Source: Paracentrotus lividus
Taxonomy: Eukaryota > Echinodermata > Echinoidea > Camarodonta > Echinidae
Reading direction: 5' to 3'
NCBI GenBank assembly: GCA_940671915.1
Contig: CALNVZ010000218.1
Coordinates: 38,580,255 to 38,644,254 of the forward strand
DNA: 64,000 bases
The notes below the pieces were generated by a model. It searched no databases, had not been told where the DNA came from, and saw only the letters and a list, made by a program, of their open reading frames with translations. Shown piece after piece: positions 1-13,900 of this stretch. How positions within the stretch are numbered: position 1 is the first letter of the stretch; each line of letters opens with the position of its first letter. Made by a program: the position numbers and the translations under genes.

Positions 1-320
1 CTCTGTTTTTTAAGAGTTGATATAAATTGCCTATATTTGTTGTTAACTTTATGTTCGGATGGAGCTCTGTCCAAAGGAGTTGTCATAAGTTGCCTATTTG
101 TTGGCAACTTTAGACGAAGCTCTGTCCGCAAGAGTGTATATAAATTGCCTAAAGTATTTGTTGGTAACTTTCTGTTTGGACCCTAAAGCCCTGTCCATAA
201 GTGTTGGTGTAGATTTTCTCTTTGTTGGTAATGTTTAGACTAAGCTCTGTCCGCAAAGAGTTGATATATAGATTGCCTATTTGCTGGTAACTTTCTGTTT
301 GGATGAAGCCCTGTCCACGA
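1..320. repeat. Tandem repeat, about five 55-69 bp units
   Basis: Five diverged units follow one another, each beginning near GCTCTGTCC or GCCCTGTCC and carrying TTGCCTATTTG and GGTAACTTTCTG. Unit starts are near 1, 64, 119, 188 and 244, and a sixth begins near 308. The array runs into the 3' end of the receptor coding exon, so the last dozen or so codons of that reading frame come from repeat sequence. The array may continue left of the window. Confidence 0.85.
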
Positions 321-1354
321 TTGTGTACAGGTATGGATTGAGGGAGCTGTTGATGGGCATCACGAATACCACGAGCCAGGCATAAACATCCGGAGAAGCT
401 TTCACGAGATCAGCCTGAACGAGGATACCCAGGATGATGATAGGCATCCAACAGCAGAAGTCAGTCCCAACGATGAGCGCCATTTTGATCGCCAGCTTGA
501 TTTCTTCCGATGATTTGGCCTTCCGACCGACTTCTGCTCTGCTGAGTCGTACTTTGATGAAGATGGCGAAGTAGCAGAGAGCGATAATGAGAAAGCTGAT
601 CAGATTGACACCAAGGAATAGAGCAATGGAGTACTGCCAGGTGGAGACCGAAGCACCAGCCACGATAGCGAATTCGGATATGCCATACTGAGATTGACCA
701 TATGAATCCAATGAAGCATACAGATCAACCTGCTTGCGAATTAGCGGAAGGCCTACGCAGACATCGCTGAGACTGTAAGCATCGGGGTTCAGGTAGCCAA
801 ATGCTATAGAGATGCTGCTCAAGAGGAGAGCCACAGCCCAGGTGAGACCAGTGAAGAATCTTGCAGAGCCAACACCAAGACGTTTCGGACTGAAGGGGAA
901 TACTATACTGATGAACCGATCGACTGAGATGAGAGTGATCAGAAAGACGGATGCCTCGCTGCTCAAGACTGAGATAAACCCTGCGATTTGACAGGTATTG
1001 CTCCTTCGCCATTCCTCAGACCTGCCTTCCCAAAAGTAGGAATCTCCGATGTAAAGGTCCATGACAGCTAGGATCATCATGTAGACACCCATGAGGAAAT
1101 CAGATACAGCCAGGTTGGTGATCAGTGTGGATTGAACTAAAGCAACCGTTGTTTGGTTCTTGGTACGCATCCTGCTGATGATGACGAAGACATTACCAAC
1201 AAGAGCGCTGAGACCAAGAATCCAAATGGAAACCTTAATGGTGATGTTCTGAAGGAAGGTCTTACGGCAAGTGAAGAGAGGATGTGGCGGTTCTCGGTTG
1301 ACGCATTCGGCACCTGCTGGAAGTAGACAGCAAAGCCTCGGGTCGTATACGTGC
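277..1354 (-). CDS. Receptor 3' exon: hinge plus seven-transmembrane domain
   Basis: The exon follows a CAACAG acceptor and opens with HVYDPRLCC, the Cys-rich hinge that follows the LRRs in relaxin-type receptors. TM1 holds IWILGLSALVGNVFVII with the conserved GN; TM2 has NLAVSDFLMG; TM3 ends in SVDRF (a DRY variant typical of leucine-rich-repeat receptors); TM6 has CCWMPI; TM7 has NSSLNPYLYTI, the NPxxY motif. Translation ends at 277-279, only 14 residues after NPYLYTI, so the cytoplasmic tail is very short and is encoded by the tandem repeat at the window's left edge. The real transcript may instead splice to another exon near the TM7 end; no strong donor is visible there. Confidence 0.92.
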
Positions 1355-4300
1355 CTGTTGAAACAGATATATTGTATATTCTCATCAACTTAGAAATTAT
1401 GAAAAAATATGTAATTTTATCAACGAGACAGTTCTTCGCAATTAAACACGGATAGATTTGAGCCTCGCTCATAATTTACAAAACTATATGAATAATAGAA
1501 AGTTTTAAAACTGTGTAAATGTGCAGCCCTTTGACGAATAAATAAAATTATAATGGTGGCTTCTTCACGCATGACGCTCAAGGGTACACACGAGTAAATG
1601 ATATGCACGCAAGGTTTTTTGGGAAGGCGTACTTTACTAAAGATGAGGTAATTTTTATTGATAGAAAGTGGTCATATAAAATCATTTAATGGTCTTATGT
1701 TGCTGTTCAATGAATAAATGTGTTATATAAGTCCTACTCTTTCCTAATTTACCATTTAGTTGAAGATTAGACGCTTTGGCATATTTTTCAGGAATCTTTT
1801 TCGTAATTTTGTACATCAACTAAATTACGCCTACAAAAGTTGTCTTTTTTGTCATAGTCTCGCTCAAGGATTCATGATTTTTGTTTGAGCTGACAAAATT
1901 TTCAATAAGTCCCTTAACTAAGAGTCCTTTAAATTTTAACTCTGCTGTGATAATTAAAATGATTTCCATCGAACAGAATTGTGGAATGTCTGTTTTTGAA
2001 GATCGTTGATTTACCACGTGAGCCTATGGGCGTCTATTTACTCGTGTGCCCCCTAAAAGCTCTTGGTCAACTAGTCTACAGGTTGAACTTAAATAGAAAT
2101 ACATCGTCTCAGCCGACCAGTCGATTGCAACGAGTAGCGAGGAGAGGTTTGAACGTCACGCGTGAAGAAGTCTTAATTATCATTATTACAATCATTTGTC
2201 AAAAGCTTCCATTATTTGCCTTTTGACCAGAGGCTTCAGAACGAAGGCTCTGCGGACAGAAAGGATTGAAAGGACAAGCCATTGCTATTGTGTGTTAACA
2301 GTGGCTGGCCCCTCCAATGCTTTGTCTCCTGAGAGCCTAAATTCCGACGCCTCTGCTTTATTCCACCTTTTTTGGGGCTGCACGTCCAAACAAATCGAAA
2401 ACCCTCAATTATTAGCTATCTACATTCGCCTATAAACTGACTCTGATCGGAAACGGGTTCGAATCCTATAGTCACGTTTCATTGCACGAAGATCATATCT
2501 GATTTATACTTATCTGCCAAAACCCAACCAACCAACCAATTAATCTGTTTTAAACACTTACAGAACTTCGAGACTGTTTAGCCCGTCAAAGATCTCTGGA
2601 TAAAGAGGCAGGGGCGATGGAGGACGCGCCATCACTCGTCTGTTTAAATAATCATTAAATTAACGTCACTCAATGAATGATTCAATAAATATGAAATTTC
2701 TTTATGATAATAAATAATCTAGGTAAAACATGAAAGAAGGTGCAAATCGGAGGCTTAAACCACCTACCACCTACTAAACTACGCAAGTTAGCAATGTGTT
2801 TATATAATGATAACTACTGTTTACATAATATAATTTACAATTGTTATAAATAAATGGCATTTAAACAGATTCGGGATATTAAGTATTGAATAAGAAGAAG
2901 AAAATTTAGCATCTTTCATGTCTTTGATAGTAAAACAAACTCAGGAGTTAATGAGAACTTCAAGTCAACCTTGAAAGTAAGTTGTTTTAAACATAACATG
3001 AGAAATATTATTGTAAATATATAATGAAAATCTAACCATGGATAAATATGGATAAATGAAGCCTAATTCATATGTATTTGAATTATTTATGGCACGAAGT
3101 GTCAAATATAGCAATCATTATAATATAATCACTGTAGATACAATTATTATCGTCTACAAACCCGGCTTTTTTTCCTTCTCCTTTTTTTTAAAATTGTAAA
3201 CTTGTTTTGTTCTAAAATGTTAAACATATTGCCATTTTATATTTAAATTACTGTCAAGGGTATACACGAATTTGAATCATATCTTGTTGATTTTGATTAT
3301 TGTTACGTTAAATTATACCCTTTCCCCATAATATACCAAGCTTATTGTCTAATTTATTTGAAAATGATAAGAAATTAAAAAAAAAAACACACATATATAT
3401 ATAACTAACAGGACATAAGGAAAGGAGGAACAACTTAAAACAATGAATTTACAAGTCTCGAAGTTGAGGATGATCAGCAAAAGTTCCTGGCTCGATCATA
3501 GACAAAGGATTCGCGATTAGAACTCTGCAAAATAAAAGAGAATTTGAGCCTAACATTAAAAAATGAAATTAAACAGCACGTGAGGAAAGATTTAACTATG
3601 TGCATCCCATTGAAAACAAGCATTATCATTTATATTTCCAGTGAGAGTTTTAAGGTTTGTAAAATGTGATTTCATTATCACGTTTTATTACGTGATATGA
3701 CAAAGTGTCTGACTAGCTGTAAAATGTGGCTTCTCAGACAGATGCTGAAAATCAAATTTTCTGATCGAGTTAGCAATACAAAAAGTGTTAAGAAAAGCTA
3801 ATTTATAACAGACACTGCTTTGTGACATAAGAATTAGACAGTTGAGATTTTTGGGACACCTAACACGTAATGGAGGTTTAGGGAATCTGTCACTGACAGG
3901 AAATTTCAGGGAGAATAGGAGTAAAGGAAAGAGAAGAGTATTGATGGACAGCTTGAATAAATGGCTTGAAGAGAGAGGAGTAGAAGAAAGTAGGTTACAG
4001 CTAATGGAGAAAGTCTACAGATACGGCACTTAAGTAGAATAGAATTATGAAAGAATATTGCTATTTACCATGATAAACATGATATAATGTTTAACATTAC
4101 ATTCTATGGGAGTGGAATTCGTATGTACTTTCAATAATTGATCTCATATTTATCAGATTGATTGGATCCATTATTTCTGTCGATAAGTCATAACCACAAG
4201 GCAACTGAAAGGATTCATATTTAGATAAGGGTTAGTTCATAGTATATAATGTACGTGAAAAGTAACCTCCAAATTTCATGAACATTATTGACACTAAGAG

Positions 4301-6430
4301 TGATTGCATAATGACACCTCCATCACTTTATGTTGGTATTAGATAGAGATTTACCAGCAAATCACTTACGAGTAGATTTTATCTTTAATTTGTCAGGGAA
4401 AAAAGTTTAAACACTCTTCGTCATTTTTTTTAATTTTTTTTTGTGGGGCGGGTGCACTCTGGGTGGAGCTTCTCTGTCCCTGTCTTCACTTATCCCTTAA
4501 ACGCTCCTACATCAGGCAATAAACAAATATCACGAACCTTAATAACAATAATGAATGACTTACAGCATTATGAATTGTTCTTGCAGACCTTCTATCAACG
4601 AGGCATTGACAGATGTAAGTTGATTTCCCTCTAAGATTCTGATATCATGTGTAAAAAAAATTTGAGTTAGGTTTTGAGTTTAGCCTTTATAGTTTACACA
4701 ATATAATATAGAGTTTGCGAAGTAGACAATGAATTCATGAATGTATTCATTGGACGTGCGCATAATATGTGACTTTTAGGCTACACAAATTTGGTGATTT
4801 AGGTGTCAAATCAAATCAAATTTTATTAGCATTGATGCCAAAATTTTTAATTATCATCAAAACAAAATATATAAATCATACAAAATATATACATACACAT
4901 TAACATAAATTAAGACAAAAGTATAAGTATTTGACAAAATCATTTATTATATTTTAAGCGTACTGTTTATAAACACGTGTGGCTTCTGCCACATAAAAAC
5001 AAGTAAAGAAGAGCAGCAAAAATGTAAAAGTCTATATACTATGGTTCAACCCTCTAAATCTTTCCATATACATATTACTAGGGGAGGAAACACATATTTT
5101 TGTTATATCATAGTCGTTGATAAATAATATTGTATGTAAAAAAGTCTAATTCGCAACAACCAACCTTCGGAGTTCCTTTATACATGTATAGGTTTTCCCG
5201 GTCACGTACCATCTCCGATCAATTTGACATTTCTTAAAAGCACTCTCGTCCGAAATGTGATCGCGATTAAAAATATACATGTTAAAGATCCTAGACGGAG
5301 TAAATACAACCTTACATCGATTGAAAGCTAGGTAGGCGTTTAATACACAAAAATAAAATTCAATTTTCATAACAGAATTCATAAAAAGATGATCGAACCT
5401 CAACTAGGCTACCCCTCTAAAATACTTTAAAAATACCCCTTAATTAATGGCGCGGGTGATGACGTCAAATTGTGTTAATGGAATGCTACAGCCGTCCTGC
5501 GGCCAGGCATGACTAGGTTTCGCCTTTAAAAAACATGTTTGTATTGCTATGTCAGAACAATAGGCCCCTGTGTGCTAGAATTCTATTGTTATGAAGTGAA
5601 AGGGCAAATTCAATCATACCTGGCTGCCAGGTGGCTGTAGCATTCTGTTAACATCCTTTTGACGTCATCACCCACGCCATTAAATAAAGGGTAATTTTTT
5701 TTAGTATTTGGGAGGGGTGGCCTGGTTGAGGTTCGATCATCTTTTTAATGAAATACTTTCTAGATGGACAATAAAAACGCTTAAATTTGAAATTGTTTTA
5801 TTATGTAGCATATTAGCTTTCGTTTATATGTAATTTGGCTATTTCATTAATTTAACCGATAGCTCCGCTCCATGAGGTACGTTTAAATTAAATAAACATT
5901 AACGAGTTTAAACTTAACCGGGAAAACCTATATTAACGTCGATGTACTTTACAGGGCTGGGGGCATTTTAAAGGATGAACAAATATTTTAACATGGTACA
6001 TATTTGCTTCCATTGGCGGCGATCCCGGGGGGGGGGGACGGGGGGACGTGTCCCCCCTCGATTTTTTTCTGGGGGGATCGTTCCCCCCCCCCTCGATTTT
6101 TAAAGCTTAACATATTTTTATGTAGTGATTAGCTTGTTAAGCTAATAAAGAGGTAAAATAAATGTCAAACACAATGCTAAATGTTATTATAAGGCAAAAT
6201 TTTCGGCTCGCGCTTCGCGCTCGCAAACATTTTTATTAGTTTCTGCATAATGTGCGAAGTATGCGAATTTTTAGTGTAGTATTTTTTCACTTTCGGGTGT
6301 TTCGGTTCCCCCCCCCCCCCCAGTCGGGACATGAAATCGCCGCGCTTGTCTGCTTCTATGGACATTCCTAAAGTAAAAATGCTTCAACGTTTTCTTTTTG
6401 TGTGTGAGAGTGTGAGTATGTATGTGTGTG

Positions 6431-6475
<45 letters not shown>

Positions 6476-7868
6476 ATTTTTTTTTGGAGCAAAGATACTG
6501 CAACGAAGTGTTAAATAGTGGCAGATTATGGAAGCAAATCAAGATTTAATTATGGGGTAATTTAAATAATCGCAAACGTACATTATGTTTTTATTCTTCA
6601 AATTTTTACTTCCGAAAAACCAAATATTAAAAAATTCTAGTTGAACCATTTTCAGATTACTTACAAGCGTTGAAGACTACCACCAATATCCGCAAACGTT
6701 CCAGGACGAATCTCAGATAGATTGTTCAGCGATAATTCTCTGTACATGGAAAGAAAATTAGTGAAAGTGGCACCCTATGCATCGTAAAGATGAAAATATA
6801 AATATTTGAAAAGTAATAATCGAACCCTAACAGCAAACAACTGAATGATATCCTTGATATCACACACTCTATAAATACACAAGTTAAAATAACTAGATTA
6901 GTAGTCAGTTAGGTGCCTGATACGTCTAGTCATATATTTTTCAAAAATAAACGTGTTCAAGTAAAATTGACGAGAAAGTATTCAAACATGACTATAAAAA
7001 AAAAATCATAATTACAATTGCACCTCACTACATGTAGTAGGCTAGAATTTGCTATTATAGAAAAGAACATAAATGTATAATCGACTGATATAATCGGTTA
7101 TTCATAATTAATGTATTAATGTGTACTTTGACTTGTTAAAAAGAATTGAATGGTATCATTCGTTATTAATTGATTCAAATAATCATGATAGTGTAACGTT
7201 ATATTGTAAGGAATATAAAGCGTAAAACAATGTAAAATCAAAAGCTACAACTTATTTTTAGTGACTAGCACAACTTATTACGAGACGATAACTTAAGTTA
7301 CATTTCAATCCAAGGGGGAAGGAAATCATTTTTGTCGTCTAATTTTAATTATCAGTTATCAATATACTTACATGAAGAATAAATTGTAGAGACCTCGAAA
7401 ACAGCCATCGTCCAGGCTATGTATGCTATTCTCCTGCAAGTATCTGATAAAAATTGAAACGATAAAATGTCATTTCATCGTTTAAATTTTAAAACTCATT
7501 GAGTAAAAAATTTCTCGACTTAAATGTTTACACTTTTTGGGAAAATACTACGCTTGGTCTTCTGCAATTCCACCACACTGTAAAAAATATATGTATTTTT
7601 ACAGCAAATCTGCTGTCAGCAGAGTCGCCATTAAAAATGTAATTAAAAAAAAACAGTTTTGTTGTAAGTTTCTCCTGCAAATAATTCCATGAGAAATCCA
7701 AAATATACATCAGGAGTAACACATTTGTTCCGTTTTAACCAAATACGTATGCTATAAACTCTAATGATATTTTTCCTTCCCTTTCATCAATTCTTAAGGG
7801 AGAAATTTACAACAAAACTGTATTTTAAATTACATTTTTGTATGGCGACTCTGCTGACATCACTTTGC

Positions 7869-7925
<57 letters not shown>

Positions 7926-10900
7926 GTGCATATTTCAATTATTCATAATTATAACGTTGGGCCTATATTGTTCGGGGCTGCTCGCTGATCGATCCGAAGG
8001 CCCGTTCTCCCGAATGTAATTATGATTGTAATTATCTGAACACACAAGTTTTCTTAATGCATTTAAATATGTTTAATGAATGTTTGTCCTTTCAAAAAGC
8101 AAATTGAGATTCATTTATCCAGATATTATTTTGATGCAACGGTCCGTAGGTTGGAGTCACTCAAAAATAAAATGCAAACCCTGTTTCATTTTCTGATAAG
8201 CGAACCTTATTTCATTTTCGGAAAATCTAACCGTATTTCACTTTCGGATTTTACGAGCCCTAATTCTCAGGCAGTCGGATCTTCGGACTAACAATTAAGC
8301 TGTAACCATATATGCGATTATAACAAACCTCTTTTGATATCATTTTGAAGACACCACTAGACAAAATCTGATCTTAAAGAGAACTTAGTGAAGTGGGAAA
8401 GGTGAACCATGGGTCAACAAAATAATTGTGAGCTTTCAAATTATTTTCAAGGTATTTAGGAAGAATTTCATTGTAGAAAGTTCCACTGAAAAATTCTCTT
8501 CAAATGCCCTAATAGTGATAATATGACATAAAGCTGATATGTTCGGGTCCCGAACATGTGAGCACATGTACATGTATTCCCATACATGCATTTTTGAGTG
8601 CAGTGCATGTTACTCTCAGAAGAATTTCGTAAATTTATTATCATTTTTTTAAATTCCCAAACCTTACACCAATAAACAATTTATAGGTGCATTGTTATCA
8701 ACCTCTCCCATCACTTTGAGACAATTTCTTCCACAATTCGTTCTCATGACTACAACACAAGATTAGCTTTAAGTTATGAAACAGCACATTTTTGGAAATA
8801 AGCTTGTCATACTTTTTTTTCCATACTCACAGAAGGCGAAGATTATGCAAAAAACGGAAAGTCCCATCTTCCAACACTGTAAGTGAATTATTGGCGAGTA
8901 CTCTACAATAAAAATATATAAAATTATATAAGGTTTACAGTCGCAGACTACGAAGTATCATTATAAACATGTTTATTCTAAAATAATATGTAAAATCTTC
9001 ATAAACATTATTTTGTAAATCAATGAAAAGTAATAAGTTAATCTAATATTGCCTACTTAACTGTAAAAAGAAATGTTTACATTTCATTTTTTACTCAAAT
9101 GCACGTTTTTTTTCTTCATAATTAACCTTTATTAAATTGAATTAAAAAGGAGGATTAACAAATTGACTAAAATGATGATCATAATAATTTAATACTCACA
9201 TTTTCCATAGACGAGGAAGACCATCGAACACCCCAATGGGTAGAGTACTGATCATGTTTGATCGCATATCACTATCATACGAAAAGCACAAAATAATCAT
9301 TATTATATTCATTTATTATCATTATTTCAATTGCTCAAAAATAAGTTTACAATGTGCAACTTTAACTCCTTGTGTGTTTATAAAGTATATTTCGTGGACT
9401 GCACACGAGCAGTACTAATTCATCAGCCTCACCTGTGTCGAACTGACGTTTAACTTTATATTTATTTTGCTACATTATCTTTGAATACAATTTTAAATTA
9501 TATTTTGTAAGTATTTCATATTTTATTCACGAAATACTTTTTTGAAGAAATTATAAAAAAAAGGTTAAATCAAATATTTCACTACTCACATGGTATGAAG
9601 ATTGTCAAAACCTTGAAATGCATAAGGTGTAAGCGTCCGCACTGGTGTTCCTTTCATGTATCTGTATATTGTAATAATGTAATCGTGAGATTCTGTAACC
9701 ATTTCAGGTCATCAAATTATAGAAAAATTGGCTTTCTCAATTCATTAATAACCTGTCTCATTGGAATGTTGACGGTCTTGCATTTGCGGTATGATTCTAC
9801 TAAAGTCCCGATGAAAGTCATTAATGATATTCGATCCATTTTGCAATCATTTTGAGACAATACGAATGTCTATGACATGTTTAATGAATCTATATGACGA
9901 CATTGAATTTGTTTATTGACAATAAATATAAACCTTATAAACCAAATATAAACCTTATAAACCTTATTAAAATGGCTTGTCTCCTACCTTATGTTTTCAC
10001 CATTGATTTGAGTGGATTTAACACACACAACAACAACAACAAACAAGTTTTTAGCCTAACAAAAAACAAAAACAAAAAACATGATATCCATAAATCTTCC
10101 ATTACATTGAGAACAATGTGATAAATAATTTACCATCAATAGTAAAGCTATAAATCAAAATAAAAATGACTGTGCGGATGTGTTGGTGGGTGGATGTGTT
10201 GGAGGGCGTGAGGGTATGTGTGGGTGAGCGTGTGTGCGTGTGGTTTTTGCGTGTGAAGGGGTAATAAATATCAACGCTTGAAGTTACAGGTCCGTAATCT
10301 GCCTAACCCCTCCCCGTTTTTATCCTCCTCTCTTTGGTTCCTCGAGTCGCTAATATAAATATAGGTTTTCCCTGTCAAGTTTAAACTATCTCCGGTCAAT
10401 TTGACATTTCTTACAAGCACTTTCGTCCGAAATGTGATCGCGATTAAAAATCTAAACGTTAATTCAATTGACCGATTGCTCCGCTCCATGATGTATCGTT
10501 TAAATTGAATGAACATAAACGAATTCGATTGCAAACAGTTTCAAATTGACCGGGAAAACGTATGTTTAGTATACATTGGCAGGTATTCTCGAAGGGTGAC
10601 TAAAGTTAGTAGGCCTGCTAAATATGTCACCCTATTGTTCGAGACAATAGCAAGGCCTACTAGATGTGTATTTAGTAGGCCTACTATAACTTCAGTCATC
10701 CTTCGAGAATACGGGCCTAAATACTGACATAATCGTCGTTTTTCTGGCGCCTCTGCGCTGGTAGTCTGGTGTCCAGCCGTCTGTAGTATTTGTCGAGAAA
10801 GGAAGCCAGTCATGGTTTTCATCGCGACGACATGAAGGTTCTTCTGGTCCGTAACGGGTGATGGGCATCTCACCACATTCATAGCTTAAAGGACATCTAG

Positions 10901-13900
10901 TATTCCCTGTAACAAAACATAACATTAGAGCTTAGCTCCAAAAGGGACTACATCCACTTTTGATGAAAGGTGAGTTATTGGTATAACACCATGATCCATT
11001 ACTCATTGTAACCTCAATTTTAAACCAATAGCTTACGGGAAAACTAGGATTCCCTGCAAACATTTTTCTTGTTTTAAAAGGAACTACATCCACTTTTGAT
11101 GAAAAATGAGTTATTAATATCACACCATTATTCAGGAACGTTCCTGTCTTTCAACAAAAGTTTAAACCTCAATTTTGGAATCAACCGTAAGAAAATACAA
11201 ATCCTAATATCACCTTTCAAAAGATGAGAGTTCAAAATATGTGAAATTAAATGCGCTTGTCTTTGAGGAAGCAAAAAATGGAAGCTCTCTAAAATATATA
11301 GATGTGATCGGTATTTGCTGTTTGCATTTCGACTACACTGCTAGTTTTTCAAATGGCTTTTGATTTTGACAGTCAAATGATTTTATGGGGATGAGTCTAC
11401 GAAATTCATCACATCTTGCATCCAACATGTCCAAAGAACTATCTCCTATACCTATTAACCTCACTTGGGTTGGGTGAAAGAACGATAAAATTAGTGCTCA
11501 AACAAAAAATGCAGCCGGGATTCCAGGCACGAACTTTACGATAAAATGTCTGTCGATTTGTTTCTGCAAACGAAAGCCCCTTTCTATTATTTGCATTCAT
11601 CCTATTCGTTACCCAGGCAAATCATAAATCATAAACAAATTTCTATTTCTTTATTCTATGTGTCTTCTATCTTCTTTCTCTTTATATTAAATTTCAATCT
11701 CTTTATAATAAATTACTGTTTCTACTTTCTTTTACCCTTTATCGTCTGATGTGAAACATATTGGTATTAATAAAAATTAAATGAATAACAAAATAATATT
11801 CTAGCAAAACATACGACCACTTAAATGATTTAAAGATAATACATCAACCGATAATATTATTGTTCACTTCATAATTCTTTGGGAGTGCTCTCGTGAAATC
11901 ACGATGCCCGCTTCTCGATTTTTAGGGCTTATTTATAGTAGGGCCAAATTAGAAACACGAGCTTGGCGTGCAATGAACATAATGAAATAAATACTATTTC
12001 CCTTCGGAACTTGTAGCGGTATATAATTCTTCGTGTTCTTATTTCCGACTATCAAGACGATTATATAAAGACCACAGTACAATATCACTAAAATTGCACT
12101 TAATATACCTTGAAAAAGAAAGAGCATAATACATAATAGAATTGAATTGTGCATTATTAATTCCACTAGGCCTACCTGAAAAGTGTCGTGCACGATTAAG
12201 AACAATTTTATGAGCAGCATAATTGTTTTAATTGCTTTATTTGACTTTCCTTTTTCTCTATAGACAACCAAAGGAAATATATAACACTTTTGAAAATATA
12301 TAATAAAAAAAAATTATGTACACACACACACACAGTTGAAAAATATTATAATAAAAAAAAATTATGTAAGACACACACACCACACACACACACACACAAC
12401 GACACACACACACACACTTGTCCTCATCATGCCCATACATTCTCGCACACGGTCGATGAATCGATTACCATACTCACCTCACCCACGCATTCCACAAAAA
12501 AATACGCACACCCCCTTTACCAGAAAACCACTGATACATACACGCACATCCACACACGTAACACACAGCCACGACCGTTTTCTCAGTTGAAAAAAGGCGG
12601 GACTTACCGCAGCCCTTTTCGTCGCCACCTCGTGGACAATCGTACGAGCCATCGCATTGGTATCGTAGTGATAGCAAAATATCGCGTCTCACATTTGAAA
12701 TATTCCGGCCGTGTTGCCATCTGGGTATAAAAAGGAACAATGGGTAATTCTAGTTGGTAAGATTAAATATCTTTCGATAAATTGGCCTTTCATAAAGCAC
12801 CTAAAATTATATGATGACCACATGCCAGCACTAGACACTATGGCTTTTACAAATGATCTTTGTGAACATTTGAGGACCATTACATCAATTCACGTGGCCC
12901 CCTGTCCGAATCTAAAAACCTGGTATTACCCCCATTTTGCAAGGATGTATTTTTTTTTCTGGTTAGGATTTAATTTAAATATATTGATTTTTATGGAAAT
13001 GTTCCCTGTAATATCAATGAAATTAATCAATTTTTTTTTTTTAACTGTGGGCAAAGTAATGATACATTGAATCAATTTCACATATGTTTTTTATTTTTTA
13101 AATTTAAATCAGAAGTATTGACCAGATTAGTTAATTTATGTTAAGAAGATATAAAAAAGATACTATTCTTGCTTATCCATGCCTGTAAAATTGTTTTATA
13201 CCAAAAGAAGGATTTTCTTTTCAGGAGTCATGTATAAGACATCTTCATCTGAACACCTTTATAAATATAATAATTTTAGATTATAAAAACGGTTTTGCGT
13301 TTTCATATCTATTTTATCTTATTCTCCCATATAGTTTCAACCTTAAGATAATTTTATTTGGAAAACTTATGCTCGTTATCAAACCTATACACATTAGATA
13401 CATACACTTAGCTTTAAGATTATAAAACAAACTTTTGATAAGATTTAGCTAATGCGTATAAATGTGAAAGCTACATCTATCCTAATTATTCCAGCACATA
13501 CTATTTGTTTTTTTCCCATCACATAATCCATTGATTCTTACCTCCACATGCGATTTTCATTCTGAAAAATCATGACAGTCAATAATGTGATCACCCATCC
13601 GCTGTGAGATAAATGGACTGTAATCCAGATGCACACATTAAACCCTTCATCTGGACAGTACACGAGCAGCTGAGTCTTGATTAATTAAAAATGGCAAGTA
13701 TATCCGTGATATGGAGAGAAATAATTATTATTAGAAATGGTATTGATTTTTGTCAAAGATTACTTGAAAAGTGAATTGCAGAGAATATACTGAGTAAAAA
13801 AAAAAGAAGAAAGCAAGACATTCTGAAAAACTGTGCATATAAAATTCACATGTAAAATATCATTGAGAAAAACAATGGAAAGTGTGAAAGGTGGAAGAGA

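Noticed and set aside
3842-4033. A small protein-coding gene on the plus strand
   Set aside because: Its translation is the C-terminal tail of a LINE reverse transcriptase, and upstream codons of the same tail lie in another frame with stops.
5146-5403. Open frames at 5146-5403, 10271-10534 and 63509-63739 with shared peptides
   Set aside because: The shared peptides (for example KRYxxERSxxS, ITFRTK) come from one MITE family, not from a gene family.
6271-6549. Lys- or Phe-rich frames over poly(T)
   Set aside because: Homopolymer translation only.
12189-12235. A signal-peptide-like minus-strand exon (MLLIKLFLIVHDTFQ) with a GTAGGC donor
   Set aside because: Attractive as an alternative start, but it lies in an AT-rich intron where hydrophobic frames arise by chance; nothing else supports it.
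12290-12730. A 146-codon plus-strand frame
   Set aside because: It is mostly His/Thr from a (CA)n tract and overlaps the antisense LDLa exon.
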